Shown here piece after piece: positions 48,301 through 57,650 of a DNA stretch of 64,000 nt. Source of the stretch: Aptenodytes patagonicus. Lineage: Eukaryota; Chordata; Aves; Sphenisciformes; Spheniscidae. The stretch spans positions 689,501-753,500 of the forward strand of contig NC_134962.1 in NCBI RefSeq assembly GCF_965638725.1, given 5' to 3'. The number at the start of each line of letters is the position of its first letter. Position 1 is the stretch's first letter. Under the pieces are notes generated by a model, which was given only the letters and a program-made list of their open reading frames with translations, searched no databases and was not told the DNA's origin. A program made the translations under genes and the position numbers.

Positions 48301-50185
48301 TGTGTATGCAGGTCACGTACGTCTTCTACGTCAGCGTAAGAAGGCGGCATCTACTGAGCAATGGTACAGAGAAGTATTTTTCTTACATCTACAGTTCCTC
48401 ATTCTGTTGTGGGACTGACATGAAGATAGTTCCTATTTGGCATGTACGTAAATTGACACTCACCACAGGCAATGAAAATAAGCAGCTTTTCTTTGTGAAT
48501 TAGAGATAGCTTCATAATTTACACTCTGCTGAGCAATGCAGAACTGGATATTACCTAAATGAGAATGGAAGTAAATTTTGTTCTAGCTACCTTAGATTTA
48601 TACCACATTTTTCCTCTTCATTATACAAAATTAGATGGTCACAGAAGCTTTGGCTCAGTGAACTGAGAGGTTGCAATGGTGTATTGCAACTGGTGATACC
48701 CCAGTGACAGGCACTGTCTGATCTACTCTGAGGATGGTTACATTGAAAATGCTACTCTATAAATTCTCTCCATAGCTTTAGTGAAGTTATTTGATAAACA
48801 GAAGTTAAATGTGGTATAAATATTTATTTATATAGAAAATAGACCCATATATATGCAGATGTCCTGTGTGCACATGTACCATGTCCATGCATGTAGATAT
48901 TAGAAGGATGTACTTAATTTTGTGTCACAGATTATTGTGAGTTGATTTTTATAATTGGGAAAAGTCGGGGGGGGGGAAGGCGGCAAATTTAAAATACTCT
49001 TAACTCCATTATGTTGCTAGCTAATGTTTTAGCTGCCATGGATGTAGTTACATTTCAGTTTGTGTGTTAGGTCTAACAAGCTGGACTCTGATCACTGAAA
49101 ACCATTCCGATTTGGGTAACAATTCTGTTTAAATTTAGCACCTCTCACTATAAAACATTTTAAGTTTCTGGAAACACTTGATCTGATAATACAGGTTTTG
49201 TAACACAGAGGCTGAAATTAGTTGAAGTGATGTGCTGTGTTTGTGCCTCCCTATAGTCTTAAGCTGCTGTTGTCAAAGACATGAGAGGAAACCTACAGAA
49301 ATGCAAAGCTTGTTCTGCGTCCTCATTAATTTATTTTACAGGGTATTGAGTAGTCTATTCAGCATTCAGTTAAAACAAATAATACAGCATTTTTTGGTCA
49401 TTAAGTTTTTAAGAAGCTCATGTCCTTTTCTTACTGACACTTCATTTTGTCCTTTTTTGAAAACTCCTTGCACCCTTACTGCCCAGCCAAGAAATGTGTT
49501 TTTCTCTTTAGTTTACAGGAAATTGTCCAGTGGCAGAACTATTCTTTCCACGAATTGGTTTGATTGTACAGCCTTTTATGGTCCAAACATTATTTAGATA
49601 AAGCACTGTACATTCTCTCTGCTTTCACCAAAAATGCAAAACAAAAAACCCCACCAAACCGAAAGACTAATTTCTATCCTGTCTCAGCTCATGGAGTTAC
49701 CCTGAGGCTGTTTTAACCAATAATTATTTTGACCATTGATTGAATGTGTATCCATTATAGGACAAAAAAGCTGTCAAAAAAAATTATGTAGACAAATGTG
49801 TTGCCATCTCACGCTGTTGTTTTGGGCAGATCTTCTGTGAGAGAGTTGTATGTCCTTTTTTTTTTTTTTTTTAATTGAAATGTTTTGATTTTTTTTTCCA
49901 AATATATGTGTGTGTTTTATTTTGCTTAATTTAAATGAAGTCTTGTGGTTTTTAATTTTATTTGTTTTACTTTTTGGGCAAAGGGCATTTGGTGAACTGG
50001 GTGACATTCTCTCAAGGTTAAACAGATTTCCCCAAGGTGTGTCTTTTTTTAACAAAAGCTTAAATCTGTATATGAATTGATTTAGGAATTAATTTAGACA
50101 TATAGGCTGCCATTTGTGACAGCAGTATATTCTGAAATGTCTCATAGATATCTATTTTTGAATAAAGAGGGTGTCATTGAATAGT
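21184..50185 (+). CDS. RPRD1B: RPRD1B (CREPT), RNA polymerase II CTD-interacting protein (whole gene)
   Basis: RPRD1B binds the phosphorylated C-terminal domain of RNA polymerase II in the nucleus, recruits RPAP2 to remove Ser5 phosphate, and promotes cyclin D1 transcription. Coding exons are 21184-21334, 23100-23229, 24341-24474, 32172-32284, 34057-34183, 35236-35411 and 47666-47815. Phases match throughout and total 981 nt, or 326 residues plus TAG, the same length as I recall for human. Residues about 2-133 are the CTD-interacting domain (MSSFSESALEKKLSELSNSQ ... SFSHVAREADEG). Residues about 177-end are the coiled-coil dimerisation domain, rich in K/E/L/Q and ending PLPSAGDLFSTD. The start has a strong GCCGCCATG context. 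Introns total about 25.7 kb. Confidence 0.98.
21335..23099 (+). other. RPRD1B: RPRD1B intron 1
   Basis: A 1.8-kb intron. The first 400 bp continue the CpG island and carry a G-run (21515-21537: seven G, TT, fourteen G). The rest is AT-rich and ends in a long T-rich tract before the acceptor at 23099. No gene is seen in it. Confidence 0.85.
21515..21537 (+). repeat. Poly-G tract
   Basis: Seven G, TT, then fourteen G lie about 180 bp inside intron 1 of RPRD1B. It may form a G-quadruplex in the nascent transcript, and its length is likely to vary or be misread. Confidence 0.8.
23100..23229 (+). CDS. RPRD1B: RPRD1B exon 2 (residues 51-94)
   Basis: The acceptor CTTTCCCAG precedes 23100 and the donor GTATGT follows 23229. 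The exon encodes AKSSRKLTFLYLANDVIQNS KRKGPEFTREFESVLVDAFS HVA, the core of the CTD-interacting domain with the conserved LANDVIQNS helix. Confidence 0.97.
23230..24340 (+). other. RPRD1B: RPRD1B intron 2
   Basis: A 1.1-kb AT-rich intron. Nothing else is recognised in it. Confidence 0.85.
24341..24474 (+). CDS. RPRD1B: RPRD1B exon 3 (residues 94-138)
   Basis: The acceptor TTTGAACAG precedes 24341 and the donor GTAAAT follows 24474. It encodes READEGCKKPLERLLNIWQE RSVYGSEFIQQLKLSMEDSN SPQTK, the last helices of the CTD-interacting domain and the start of the linker. Confidence 0.97.
26800..26804 (+). repeat. 5-bp target-site duplication, left copy
   Basis: GGGTA abuts the first TG of the LTR and is identical to 27401-27405. 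Confidence 0.88.
26805..27400 (-). mobile_element. Solo LTR of an avian endogenous retrovirus (ERVL/ERV3-like), antisense to RPRD1B
   Basis: This 596-bp element begins TGTCGTGG and ends CCAGGACA, so it has TG...CA ends with a TGTC/GACA terminal inverted repeat. GGGTA directly precedes it (26800-26804) and directly follows it (27401-27405), a perfect 5-bp target duplication. A 5-bp duplication fits class III (ERVL) elements. The sequence resembles a very common LTR of neoavian genomes that I recognise from memory. A TATAAA on the minus strand (27127-27122) in a promoter-like setting suggests the element is oriented leftward. There is no internal region or coding sequence, so it is a recombination remnant. 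Confidence 0.88.
27122..27127 (-). promoter_or_regulatory. TATA box of the LTR (U3 promoter)
   Basis: Read leftward the sequence is GCATATAAAGCTGGGGG, a canonical TATA context about 270 bp into the element from its right end. It suggests that the LTR could start transcription antisense to RPRD1B. Activity is not shown by the sequence. Confidence 0.55.
27401..27405 (+). repeat. 5-bp target-site duplication, right copy
   Basis: GGGTA follows the terminal CA of the LTR and is identical to 26800-26804. Confidence 0.88.
29061..31660 (-). pseudogene. Candidate decayed retrocopy, family uncertain
   Basis: Read on the minus strand, a long stretch gives lysine- and serine-rich peptide fragments broken by stops and frame changes, for example DKTVRFELAF, then KRKRKASIESV, and later NYLQWLEEAYSVKDLSG. 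A T-tract at 29061-29084, which would be poly(A) on that strand, lies at the expected 3' end. The KTVRF motif followed later by an acidic DLSG block is weakly reminiscent of Ki-67-type chromosome-periphery proteins. The alignment is from memory and poor. Processed pseudogenes are rare in birds, and no target duplication was found, so the call may be wrong. Confidence 0.2.
32172..32284 (+). CDS. RPRD1B: RPRD1B exon 4 (residues 139-176)
   Basis: The acceptor GTCTTTAG precedes 32172 and the donor GTATGT follows 32284. It encodes VAEEKKSLKRTFQQIQEEED DDYPGSYSPQDPSAGPLL, the acidic linker between the two domains. A second AG six bases downstream (TTGCAG) would drop two residues in frame. Human carries the longer form (ATEEKK). 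Confidence 0.95.
32285..34056 (+). other. RPRD1B: RPRD1B intron 4
   Basis: A 1.8-kb AT-rich intron with short T-runs (for example near 33600-33612). Nothing else is recognised. Confidence 0.85.
34057..34183 (+). CDS. RPRD1B: RPRD1B exon 5 (residues 177-218)
   Basis: The acceptor CTTGTAG precedes 34057 and the donor GTACGA follows 34183. It encodes TEDLIKALQDLENAASGDAT VRQKIASLPQEVQDVSLLEK IT, the start of the C-terminal dimerisation region. Confidence 0.97.
34184..35235 (+). other. RPRD1B: RPRD1B intron 5
   Basis: A 1.05-kb intron with a poly-C run at 34968-34980. Nothing else is recognised. Confidence 0.85.
35236..35411 (+). CDS. RPRD1B: RPRD1B exon 6 (residues 219-277)
   Basis: The acceptor TGCATGTAG precedes 35236 and the donor GTGAGT follows 35411. 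It encodes DKEAAERLSKTVDEACLLLA EYNGRLAAELEDRRQLARML ... EKEKKLE, the long coiled coil that mediates dimerisation. Confidence 0.97.
36745..36764 (+). repeat. TG/TA dinucleotide microsatellite
   Basis: About five TG units pass directly into about four TA units in RPRD1B intron 6. Confidence 0.75.
39420..39535 (+). repeat. TA/TG-rich low-complexity tract with short inverted repeat
   Basis: Alternating purine-pyrimidine sequence includes an exact 8-bp inverted repeat (TATATACA at 39424-39431, inverse at 39435-39442, 3-base loop) and several TGTGTGT and TATGTG runs. Confidence 0.75.
47666..47815 (+). CDS. RPRD1B: RPRD1B exon 7, last coding exon (residues 278-326)
   Basis: The acceptor TTTCCCTCAG precedes 47666. 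It encodes EYKQKLARVTQVRKELKSHI QSLPDLSLLPNVTGGLAPLP SAGDLFSTD, then TAG at 47813-47815. The C-terminus is identical to what I recall for human. Confidence 0.98.
   Translation, partial: EYKQKLARVTQVRKELKSHIQSLPDLSLLPNVTGGLAPLPSAGDLFSTD
47816..50185 (+). other. RPRD1B: RPRD1B 3'UTR
   Basis: This is about 2.4 kb of AT-rich non-coding sequence in the terminal exon. It contains a G-run (48967-48976) and a T-run (49856-49872). Its end is set by AATAAA at 50161-50166. Confidence 0.75.
50161..50166 (+). terminator. Polyadenylation signal AATAAA of RPRD1B
   Basis: A canonical signal 2.35 kb after the stop, followed by a T- and GT-rich stretch. A second AATAAA at 50416-50421 could serve as an alternative end. 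Confidence 0.7.
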
Positions 50186-50189
50186 AGTG

Positions 50190-53100
50190 GTTTTACTTTT
50201 TTCCCACAATGTAGGTGTTGCTCTGGCACACCATGGGTTTTGTTTTGGGGTTTTTGCCCTCTAAAATCAGAGGCAGTGAGAGCTGAATGGTCCTTACATT
50301 AGAGTTTGTAGATGTAGAGTATCATTTGAGTTTTTCAAATTACAGTCACGCTTTCTGACAGCTTATAAGCCAAATCAATATGCAACTTTCTCAGGTGATT
50401 ACTGCAATGAACAAAAATAAAAGATGCTCCCCTGCACTAACCTCTGATTTGAGGGGCACAAGATACAGAAGACTAGCTTCTTAATTTGTAAATTAATTTA
50501 GGTTATATGGAGGACGTGTAAATAATAACTCTTAAAAAATACAAAGAAACAAAAGCCAAACCTGGAAGCCAGGAAACTGACTTTCCTGTACAAGGATCAA
50601 GAGCTGCTGTTACAGCAGGATCTGCGATACTGCGTAATCGAAGCATTTCTGCTTTAGAGGAGGGGGGTCTTCACATCTTGTTGGGCGTTAATTCTCTTGG
50701 AGGTTTTGGGGGCGGGTTAGGGGTTCTTCACTCCAATTAACTACTCTGCAATGGTCTCTTTGGGCAAACTCAGTAATTGTTTCATATGCCTTGGAGAGTA
50801 TCTGTAAAGCTGCTTACATTTTTATACCAATTTACAAATCTTCCATTAAAGAGACTATATTTAGTACTACTTTCATAAAGGGCTTGCAGAAGTTTGATAT
50901 ACAGCTTTCTGGGAGTAGGAGGGAGTCCGATGTGCTTCCTTCCAGTGAAAAGCCACCTTTGTGTCGTGTTTGTAGGAACTAGAGTGAGGTTTTCAAAGGC
51001 ATAAAGCGTGACGTACTGGATGTCCTTTCGTGCCTTTGAGAACCTGGGTTTTTTGTTGTGGTTGGGGTTTTTTTTTTTTTTGTTTGTTCGTTTTTTAAGA
51101 ACTGAAACAACTGCCTCCAAGAATATTTGACTGTTACGCAGCTCTGTATGCAGTTAACTACTTCAGTGCACTGGTGTGTGTTCCCTTCGCCCTGCGTACT
51201 CGCCAGGTATTGCTGTATAACCAACTAACGTTGGCTGACGCCTCTGTAGAAGGTGAGAACTCGATCCTAGTGAACTAACGCGTAAGTCTGTAAGATCACA
51301 GGTTATGATGGTGATAAGGAAGCAAGGCTGGCATAGCTTCAGAGCGGCGGAGGCTTTCTGTGGAGGTGGTGAGCAGTTGTGCTGCCTGGCACCCAACGTC
51401 TCGCCCCAGGGCGAGATCGCTACGGGCTTAGTCCAGTTATTTACTCGGGCCAAGCGTTGATACGTTCCCTGGTCAGTTCTAAACTATATGCATGTTTATT
51501 TTTCTATCTAGTCTTAAAAGAGTGTAAAACGCGCCTCATGCCATCTGAAAAAAACCCACCGTATAAAACATTTGAATGGAGCGTCGCCACAGACACTAGA
51601 CGGTCTGTTTGCGGGGTGAGGCTGGGACACGCGTTTGCCAGTGATTTCACTTGCTGTTAGGGAAGTGCCGCAGGCATCGGCTGCCTTTTTCACGTGTGAA
51701 CTTTGCTGTGGTTTGTAAGGTTGGGGTCCACCAAGTTTCCTAGGGCTAGTCGTATTTTGGAGATTTTTGGATAAACAAGCAAGGAAATTGAGCCAGAAAA
51801 ACTGGGAAGCTTTGGAAGGCCTGGAGGTTCGGTATTACTGCAATACAAAGAAAGGATTTTGCATTAGCGCTAAAAGTATTATTTTTGTACCATCTTAGAA
51901 AGTAAATTCTTGTCTCCATAGCCAAATAAAATGAAAGTGAAGTTTGAATCGGTGGTTTATAAAGCAGAAGGATAAAAATATTCCTGTTAAAATATGGCAA
52001 ATAAAGAGTCTCAGATTGAAAGCTTCGTGGTACAGGACATACCAGGGGTGGTTTCACAGCGCAGGAGGCTGTTTGATGGACGATGGGGAGGGTTGGGGGT
52101 GGAGGAAGCTGGCTTGGTTGAGCGGCACCTGATTTGGAAAGGAAGAATCAAAGTTTGAGGTTTTACGTACCTGCAGGCTTGGATTTCACGGTTTTACGCT
52201 TGCTGCAAGAGGATCTAGGATGTGCAGGGGAGGGCCTCCGTGCCAGTCAGCACGCTGAGCCCGTGGAGAGGCTTGGTGAGGTGCCCAGCTCAGGGCTTCT
52301 CTAGAAAGTCCAAGAAGCAAATAAGCTTCTTTAAGGGATTATATTGTGAAAAGCAAGGTCTTGTGGAAAGAGGATTGAAAGGAAATAGGTGTGAATTACA
52401 ACGTAAATGCCTTTGTGTCTTCTAGAGAGCTGCTGCAGCCTTTCCCTTCTCCTTCCTTCCCCTCTTTTTCCACTGGCAGCAATTGTGTGAAAAGTCTGCT
52501 GGAAGGCAACAGTAGGTAGAAAATTGTTTTTTTATTTGTGTTTTCAGTAGGGCCTTCACATGGCAGCATTTAGCAAGAAGTTCAGTAAGGGCTAATACCC
52601 TGCCAAGCCTCCATATATGCTGGAGCAGATGAAACTTCATGGTTACGCTGGTCCAGAATGCAGGAGGCTTTTAATGCAGGAGCGTCCGAGGCCCTTACAG
52701 AGGGAATCGGTGCTCTTGGCTGTAAAATGCCCTGGGCAGGTAGGCAGTGCAGCCACGCGAAGGGTGGGAGACGAGGCGTGGAGGCGGGCGTCACCCAGGG
52801 AGAGAGTGGCAGCACTGGGAATATGCCCCGAATCCCGTGCTTGGCATCCCCTTGTTCTTGTTACTAAACTGCCGGCTTCTGCCACGTGAATCAGTGAAGC
52901 AGCCGTTCCAGTGAGATGATGGGACATCTGCCACTCTAATTGCCACGGCAGATGACAATCATCTACTCTGCTGCCGTTTGTCAAATATGGTTTGTGAGAT
53001 ATTTTGTGTGCTGTCCAGGGAACGGAGGCTAAAGTGTGTATTAATATAGGATACCCAGTTGTGTTCTCCCTGCATCTGCCTCATGTATTTTTTTGGCAGA

Positions 53101-56100
53101 GTTAACTATGAAACATTTTTCTTCACCTAAAACTGTGTAAGTGCCTTTTCACGGTTCTTCTGATGCTCTGGGGCGAGGGAAGCTTAATGTTTGTCTTGGG
53201 AGATTGAGTAGCTTCAGATAGGTCTTCTGTTTTGTTTTGATCAGCCACACTGCCAGCAGCTGTGGGGAAAACCCAAAATCTCCTCTTGGTTTCCCTTTGG
53301 CTGTGTGGCTGTGGCTGTTCTGAGGTTTGTGGAGGAACCTGGCGGCGAAGCGCTGCAGATACCCCTGCCCAGACGTGGCACCTGCGGTGGCAGCAAGCAG
53401 CTGGGGCCGCTTCTCTTCCACCCCCGAGCAGGCAGGACGCCAGCCGGCGAGCGGGCAGGGAGGCTCCGTGGGACCAGCCAGCGCGGGTTCCAGCAGTGCA
53501 GCCCGGGGAGGGAGATGTTTAAGGTAAACGAGTGCTTGGTGCACAGAAATACCCGCCTGAGGGGCAGGCGTTTTGCAAACCCCATCGAGCCTGGACCCTT
53601 GAAAGTGGTTGCAAGTACATGTGTGTCAGAGTTTTCCTCCACTCAGGGATTTGATGTAGTATTGCAGCCTGGCTGGGTCACTGTGGTCAAGTGTCATGCT
53701 GCTGCTGAAATGAATCGGTGTCAGAGCTGATAATAAATCATAAGCAGATTTAGGGTCTTGTCTCTTCTTTCTGGGAAGAGAGAAGCAGCTGACTGAAAGC
53801 ATGCCCGTCTGCTGCAAGCGCCTGGCTGGCTCTCACCAGTCTCCTTACTGGTTTGTCTGTGTAAGTCCAGCCCAGGCAGGAGCGGTGCTAGGGACAGGAC
53901 GGGGATCTGCCCCGCGGAGCAGAGGAGAGCCGGGACCGAAACGGCGGGGCTGGGCTGGTGGGCTCTTCCCTCCTGGGGGCTGCATGAAGGGTTCAGGCAG
54001 GCACAGAAAGGCTCTTTGAGTTGTAATTCTACTTGATGGCCACGCTGAAAGAAGCGTCCCTCTGTGGTGTCTCCTGCCCCTCCTGTGGCCGTGGAAAAGG
54101 GGGATGGCTTCCCGCGGGAGTGTAGCGGGAGCTCTTGCCATCCGGGTTTTATTGTGTGTTTTTCTCTCGCTGCTTGCCAGTGCCTCAGGTGTCCCCTTGG
54201 TTCAGCGAGTGTAAAAACGCATCCGTGTTTGCGGAGGAGGAGGGAGAGCTTTGGAGGGGTGGTGGGATTTGAAAATCCCACAGAACTGTACTTGTGTGCA
54301 CTCTGATTTATGGTAGTTTGTTCTAGTTTCGATCCATCAATGAAGGTAATTTAAAGGTCCTAAAGTCTAAAATGAGTTTACAGTCACTTCTTGGCAAGTC
54401 AGCATCTCCGGCAAGCTGAGATGTATTAATAACCTCTCCTCTACACGTAAACAGTCTCGCATTGCTTTGGCACTTGGGCTAATGCTGAACTAGAAATTCT
54501 CCTGTGCAATGGATGCTGTAAATATTTAATTTATAATTTATTACTTGCATGGTAAGAGTGCCAAAGAATCTCATGGATGTAGCACAGTACAGCGTTCGGT
54601 GATCCGGGGATGTGCGCAGGGAAGCTGTCCCCAAGCTGTAGCAGCTGACGGTGCCCGTTCTGCCCAGGGAAAGGCCCCACAGCAGCTGCAGGACCAGTCG
54701 CGCTGTTCTCGCAGTCCTTGAAGGATGACTAAGAAGGTGAGGGGCAAAAACCCGTGGGCTTGACAGAGGTGCCTTAAGTAACTCCTTCGGCTCTGCAAAC
54801 AGTCTGGAAGGCGTTGCTGGATAGTGGGGGAGAATCCAGCCCTAAAGAGAGCCAAACCCCAGAGCCAAGCCGTAAACGCAGCATTTGGAGTCTCTTACGA
54901 GCTCGTTTCTTGTCAAAGCAGCCTCGGTCTGCCAGGCCTCAGATGGATGGGAGTGACCTTCAGAAATAGCTGTGCTAATGTTTATTTTATCAGGACCCAG
55001 CTTCGAACCAGAGGAGCTGCTGGTTATTTTTAAACCAGGCATTGAGCAACTTGAAGCCTGGCTCAGCAGAGCTGTGTGTAACAAATGCTCTTTAAAGTAA
55101 GGCTGTGCATCATCGCTGGCTCTGAGGAATGTTCCTGATGAGGGAAGGTAGTGCTGGGTTCATGCTGTTAACTCCTTCGGGCACCGCTGCTCCTTTGCGG
55201 CTGTCTGTGCTCCTTGGGCTTGTGTCTCGGGCGTTGATGCTGCCAGAGCTGGGGGCCAGCGTGGTCCCCACTGCTTGCCCTCCCGGCTGCAGGAGGAGGA
55301 GAGAATCCCCATCCCCATCTCTCCTGGGGCTCCTGTCCTGTTTGCACGCCGTGGGGTGGGCACTTTCAGTTTCTGTCCCTCTGGAGAGCTGCTCGTGGCA
55401 GCTGCTCAGCTCTCCCGTGTGGGCCGGACCCTTCCTCCTCTCTGGCATCCCCACTGCAGCCCTGCAGTGGTCCCAGCTGCATTTTCTGGTTGCATTCGAG
55501 AAAAGGAGGACTGAGAGATATGGTGGTTAAACCTCCACAATGTAAGGGGAGAAGGATCGTGTGGCCATCCTGGAGGGTTGTCTTGAAAGATTTTGTTGGC
55601 CAAATAACCTGCTGCCATGCACGAAGCCTAAGCCCGGCAGTGCCCGCCCCAGCCCCTTGCCTGGAGCAGAAGCCGATGCTGCCGCCTGCCCCCGGGCCGG
55701 GATGGTGCATGGGCAGCTCCTGCCAGTCCTCCCTTGGGGTGAGCAGAGCCAGGGCGCTGGGACATCTGGCCGCGGACCCCCTACCAGGCTCAGGAGAGGC
55801 GAGCAGCTGTGTCTAGAACGCTGCACATGGAGATTTTATCTGATCTTAAAGATAAACAGAAAGTGAAGCTGGAGGATGGGTTGTCCTGGGTAGGAAATGT
55901 TCCCGGCTCCCCATCCACCCCGGACCACGGCCGGGATGGGAGACCCTGACAGCCGCCGGCAGTGTCGGGGTGACTGGGACCGGCTGGGTGCGAGCTCACC
56001 GAGCGGGGTCCCCTTGTGCTACAGACTGTCCCCAGTTTGGGTGGGCAGTGTCAGCCGGGTGCGTCCCCTCTGCCTGGGGCTGCCGTGCGTGTGGGAACCC

Positions 56101-56890
56101 TTGGCTGCAGCAGGAGATGGCCAGTTCTGTAATGTTTTTTCTGGTGTTTGTTTAACAGGGGCGGGGAGGCTCTCACAATGTTTGTGGGGCGAAAGTGGGA
56201 GGGTTGTGTTCTGGCGTGGGAAGTGCTTATCTTCAGCGGTGCCTTGACCCCTGTTCCAGGCTTGAGACAAATCCTCATCCTCCTCCTGCATCCCTGCGCT
56301 CAGCCACCCCTTTTCCTTCGCTCCCAAGTTGGGTTTCTTGTGCTTCAGCTGCTGGCTTGTGCTTTCTCCGGCCACGCTGGCAGCTGCCTGCGGGCAGCCC
56401 CAGCGAGGGCCTGGGCATGCAAAATCTGTTCGTTTAATTTCCTGCACGGGTTTTCTCTCCTGTTCTTTGTGCACAGTCGCAGCACCATGCCATTCCTGCT
56501 ATGGGAGAAATGCACTGGGAATGCGTGGTATCTGCATTAGCCTCTGGGGCCGTGCTGCCTTGGAGGCTGACGCAGGTTTACCCTATGCTGTGGGTGCCGC
56601 GGGGGTCACTGCGGGGCCCTGGGCCGGCTTTTTCTGGGTACAACCCCTGAGCTGCAGAGCACCCTGAGAATGCCAGGCTGTGCTTGCTCTGCAGCTTGGG
56701 GCGGAGGGAGGTGGCTGAAGCGGAACAGACAGTGTGGCTTTAGTGCAGCAGACACCATCCACAGCAATAAACCCACAGCTTCAGTGCTGGGCTGGGGGTG
56801 AACTCGCCCCCCAACCACTCAGGTGCTGGTCAAAGAGCTGCTGGGTGCCTCTGCTCAGAAACGATGCTCAAGAAGAGCCGGGATGGCTTT
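50190..56890. other. Intergenic, RPRD1B to TGM2 (tail to tail)
   Basis: 6.7 kb without a supported gene. Base composition shifts from AT-rich (to about 52.5 kb) to GC-rich nearer TGM2. A T-run lies at 51069-51081. The long open frames of 53-56.5 kb are GC-driven and show no domain, start context or splice pattern. Confidence 0.65.
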
Positions 56891-56894
56891 AAAA

Positions 56895-57650
56895 GTGAAA
56901 AATAAGAGGTTTTTATTCAGTGCTTGCATAGTTAATTCATGTCAAGGTAATGTTCCATCCCTCATTGCACAGTGTTTGCGGTGACAGGAACAGTTATTAA
57001 AGCGAATACCCTGCTTTACCTATGCAGTAGGGTTATATGCGGTATGTATTTATATAGATACAAGTAGATTTGTTATATATGTATATAGCATATAAACAGC
57101 TTTGCGCTCACAGTATACAATCTTTCCTCTACGGAATTGCATTCAGAGAATTGTAACGGCACGCGTGAGCGTGGCTGAGGTGCAGTCAGCGCTGGAGAAG
57201 GTTGTTCTGCTGTTTGGTTTATGAAATCCGCTCTGCGGCCCAGGGCTGTCAGTGCTGCAGAAAGAGGAGGGGGCTGGCCGCTGCCCAGCTGTGCTGGGCT
57301 CGGGGGGCTCTGGGGGTTCCTGCTGCACCCAGGCTGGGGGACAGGCAGGACGGGGACGTTTCCACCCTGCAGGGTGAGGGAAAGGTGGTAAAGCGAGCAG
57401 CTGCCACAGGGAGCCCCTGAACGCCCCCCTCCTGTCCCTGCTCCCGTTGCTTCTCTCCCCACAGCACTGAGTGCTCCCGGGGGGGAGCGTGGCACCGCAG
57501 CCACTGCATGGGGGTCAGGCTGGGCTTCGGCAGTTGTCCTTCCACGTGCTGCTGGGAGTGTCTTTGGGCTAAAGCGAGTGGAGGGCCGGCGAGACCCCAA
57601 GCGGGAGGGGAAGCAGGATCTCAGTGGTGGGGGGGGGCTGTGGTGGCTGC
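56895..57650 (-). other. TGM2: TGM2 3'UTR
   Basis: About 750 bases from the TGA to the AATAAA near 56917. The distal part contains an AT-rich stretch (about 57040-57095) with TATATA and ATTTATA runs, which may influence message stability; this is inference. Confidence 0.75.

Noticed and set aside
53241-56540. Cluster of open frames of 100-190 codons between RPRD1B and TGM2
   Set aside because: They overlap on both strands in GC-rich DNA, with no domain, splice signals or start context. Human synteny, as I recall it, places no gene here.
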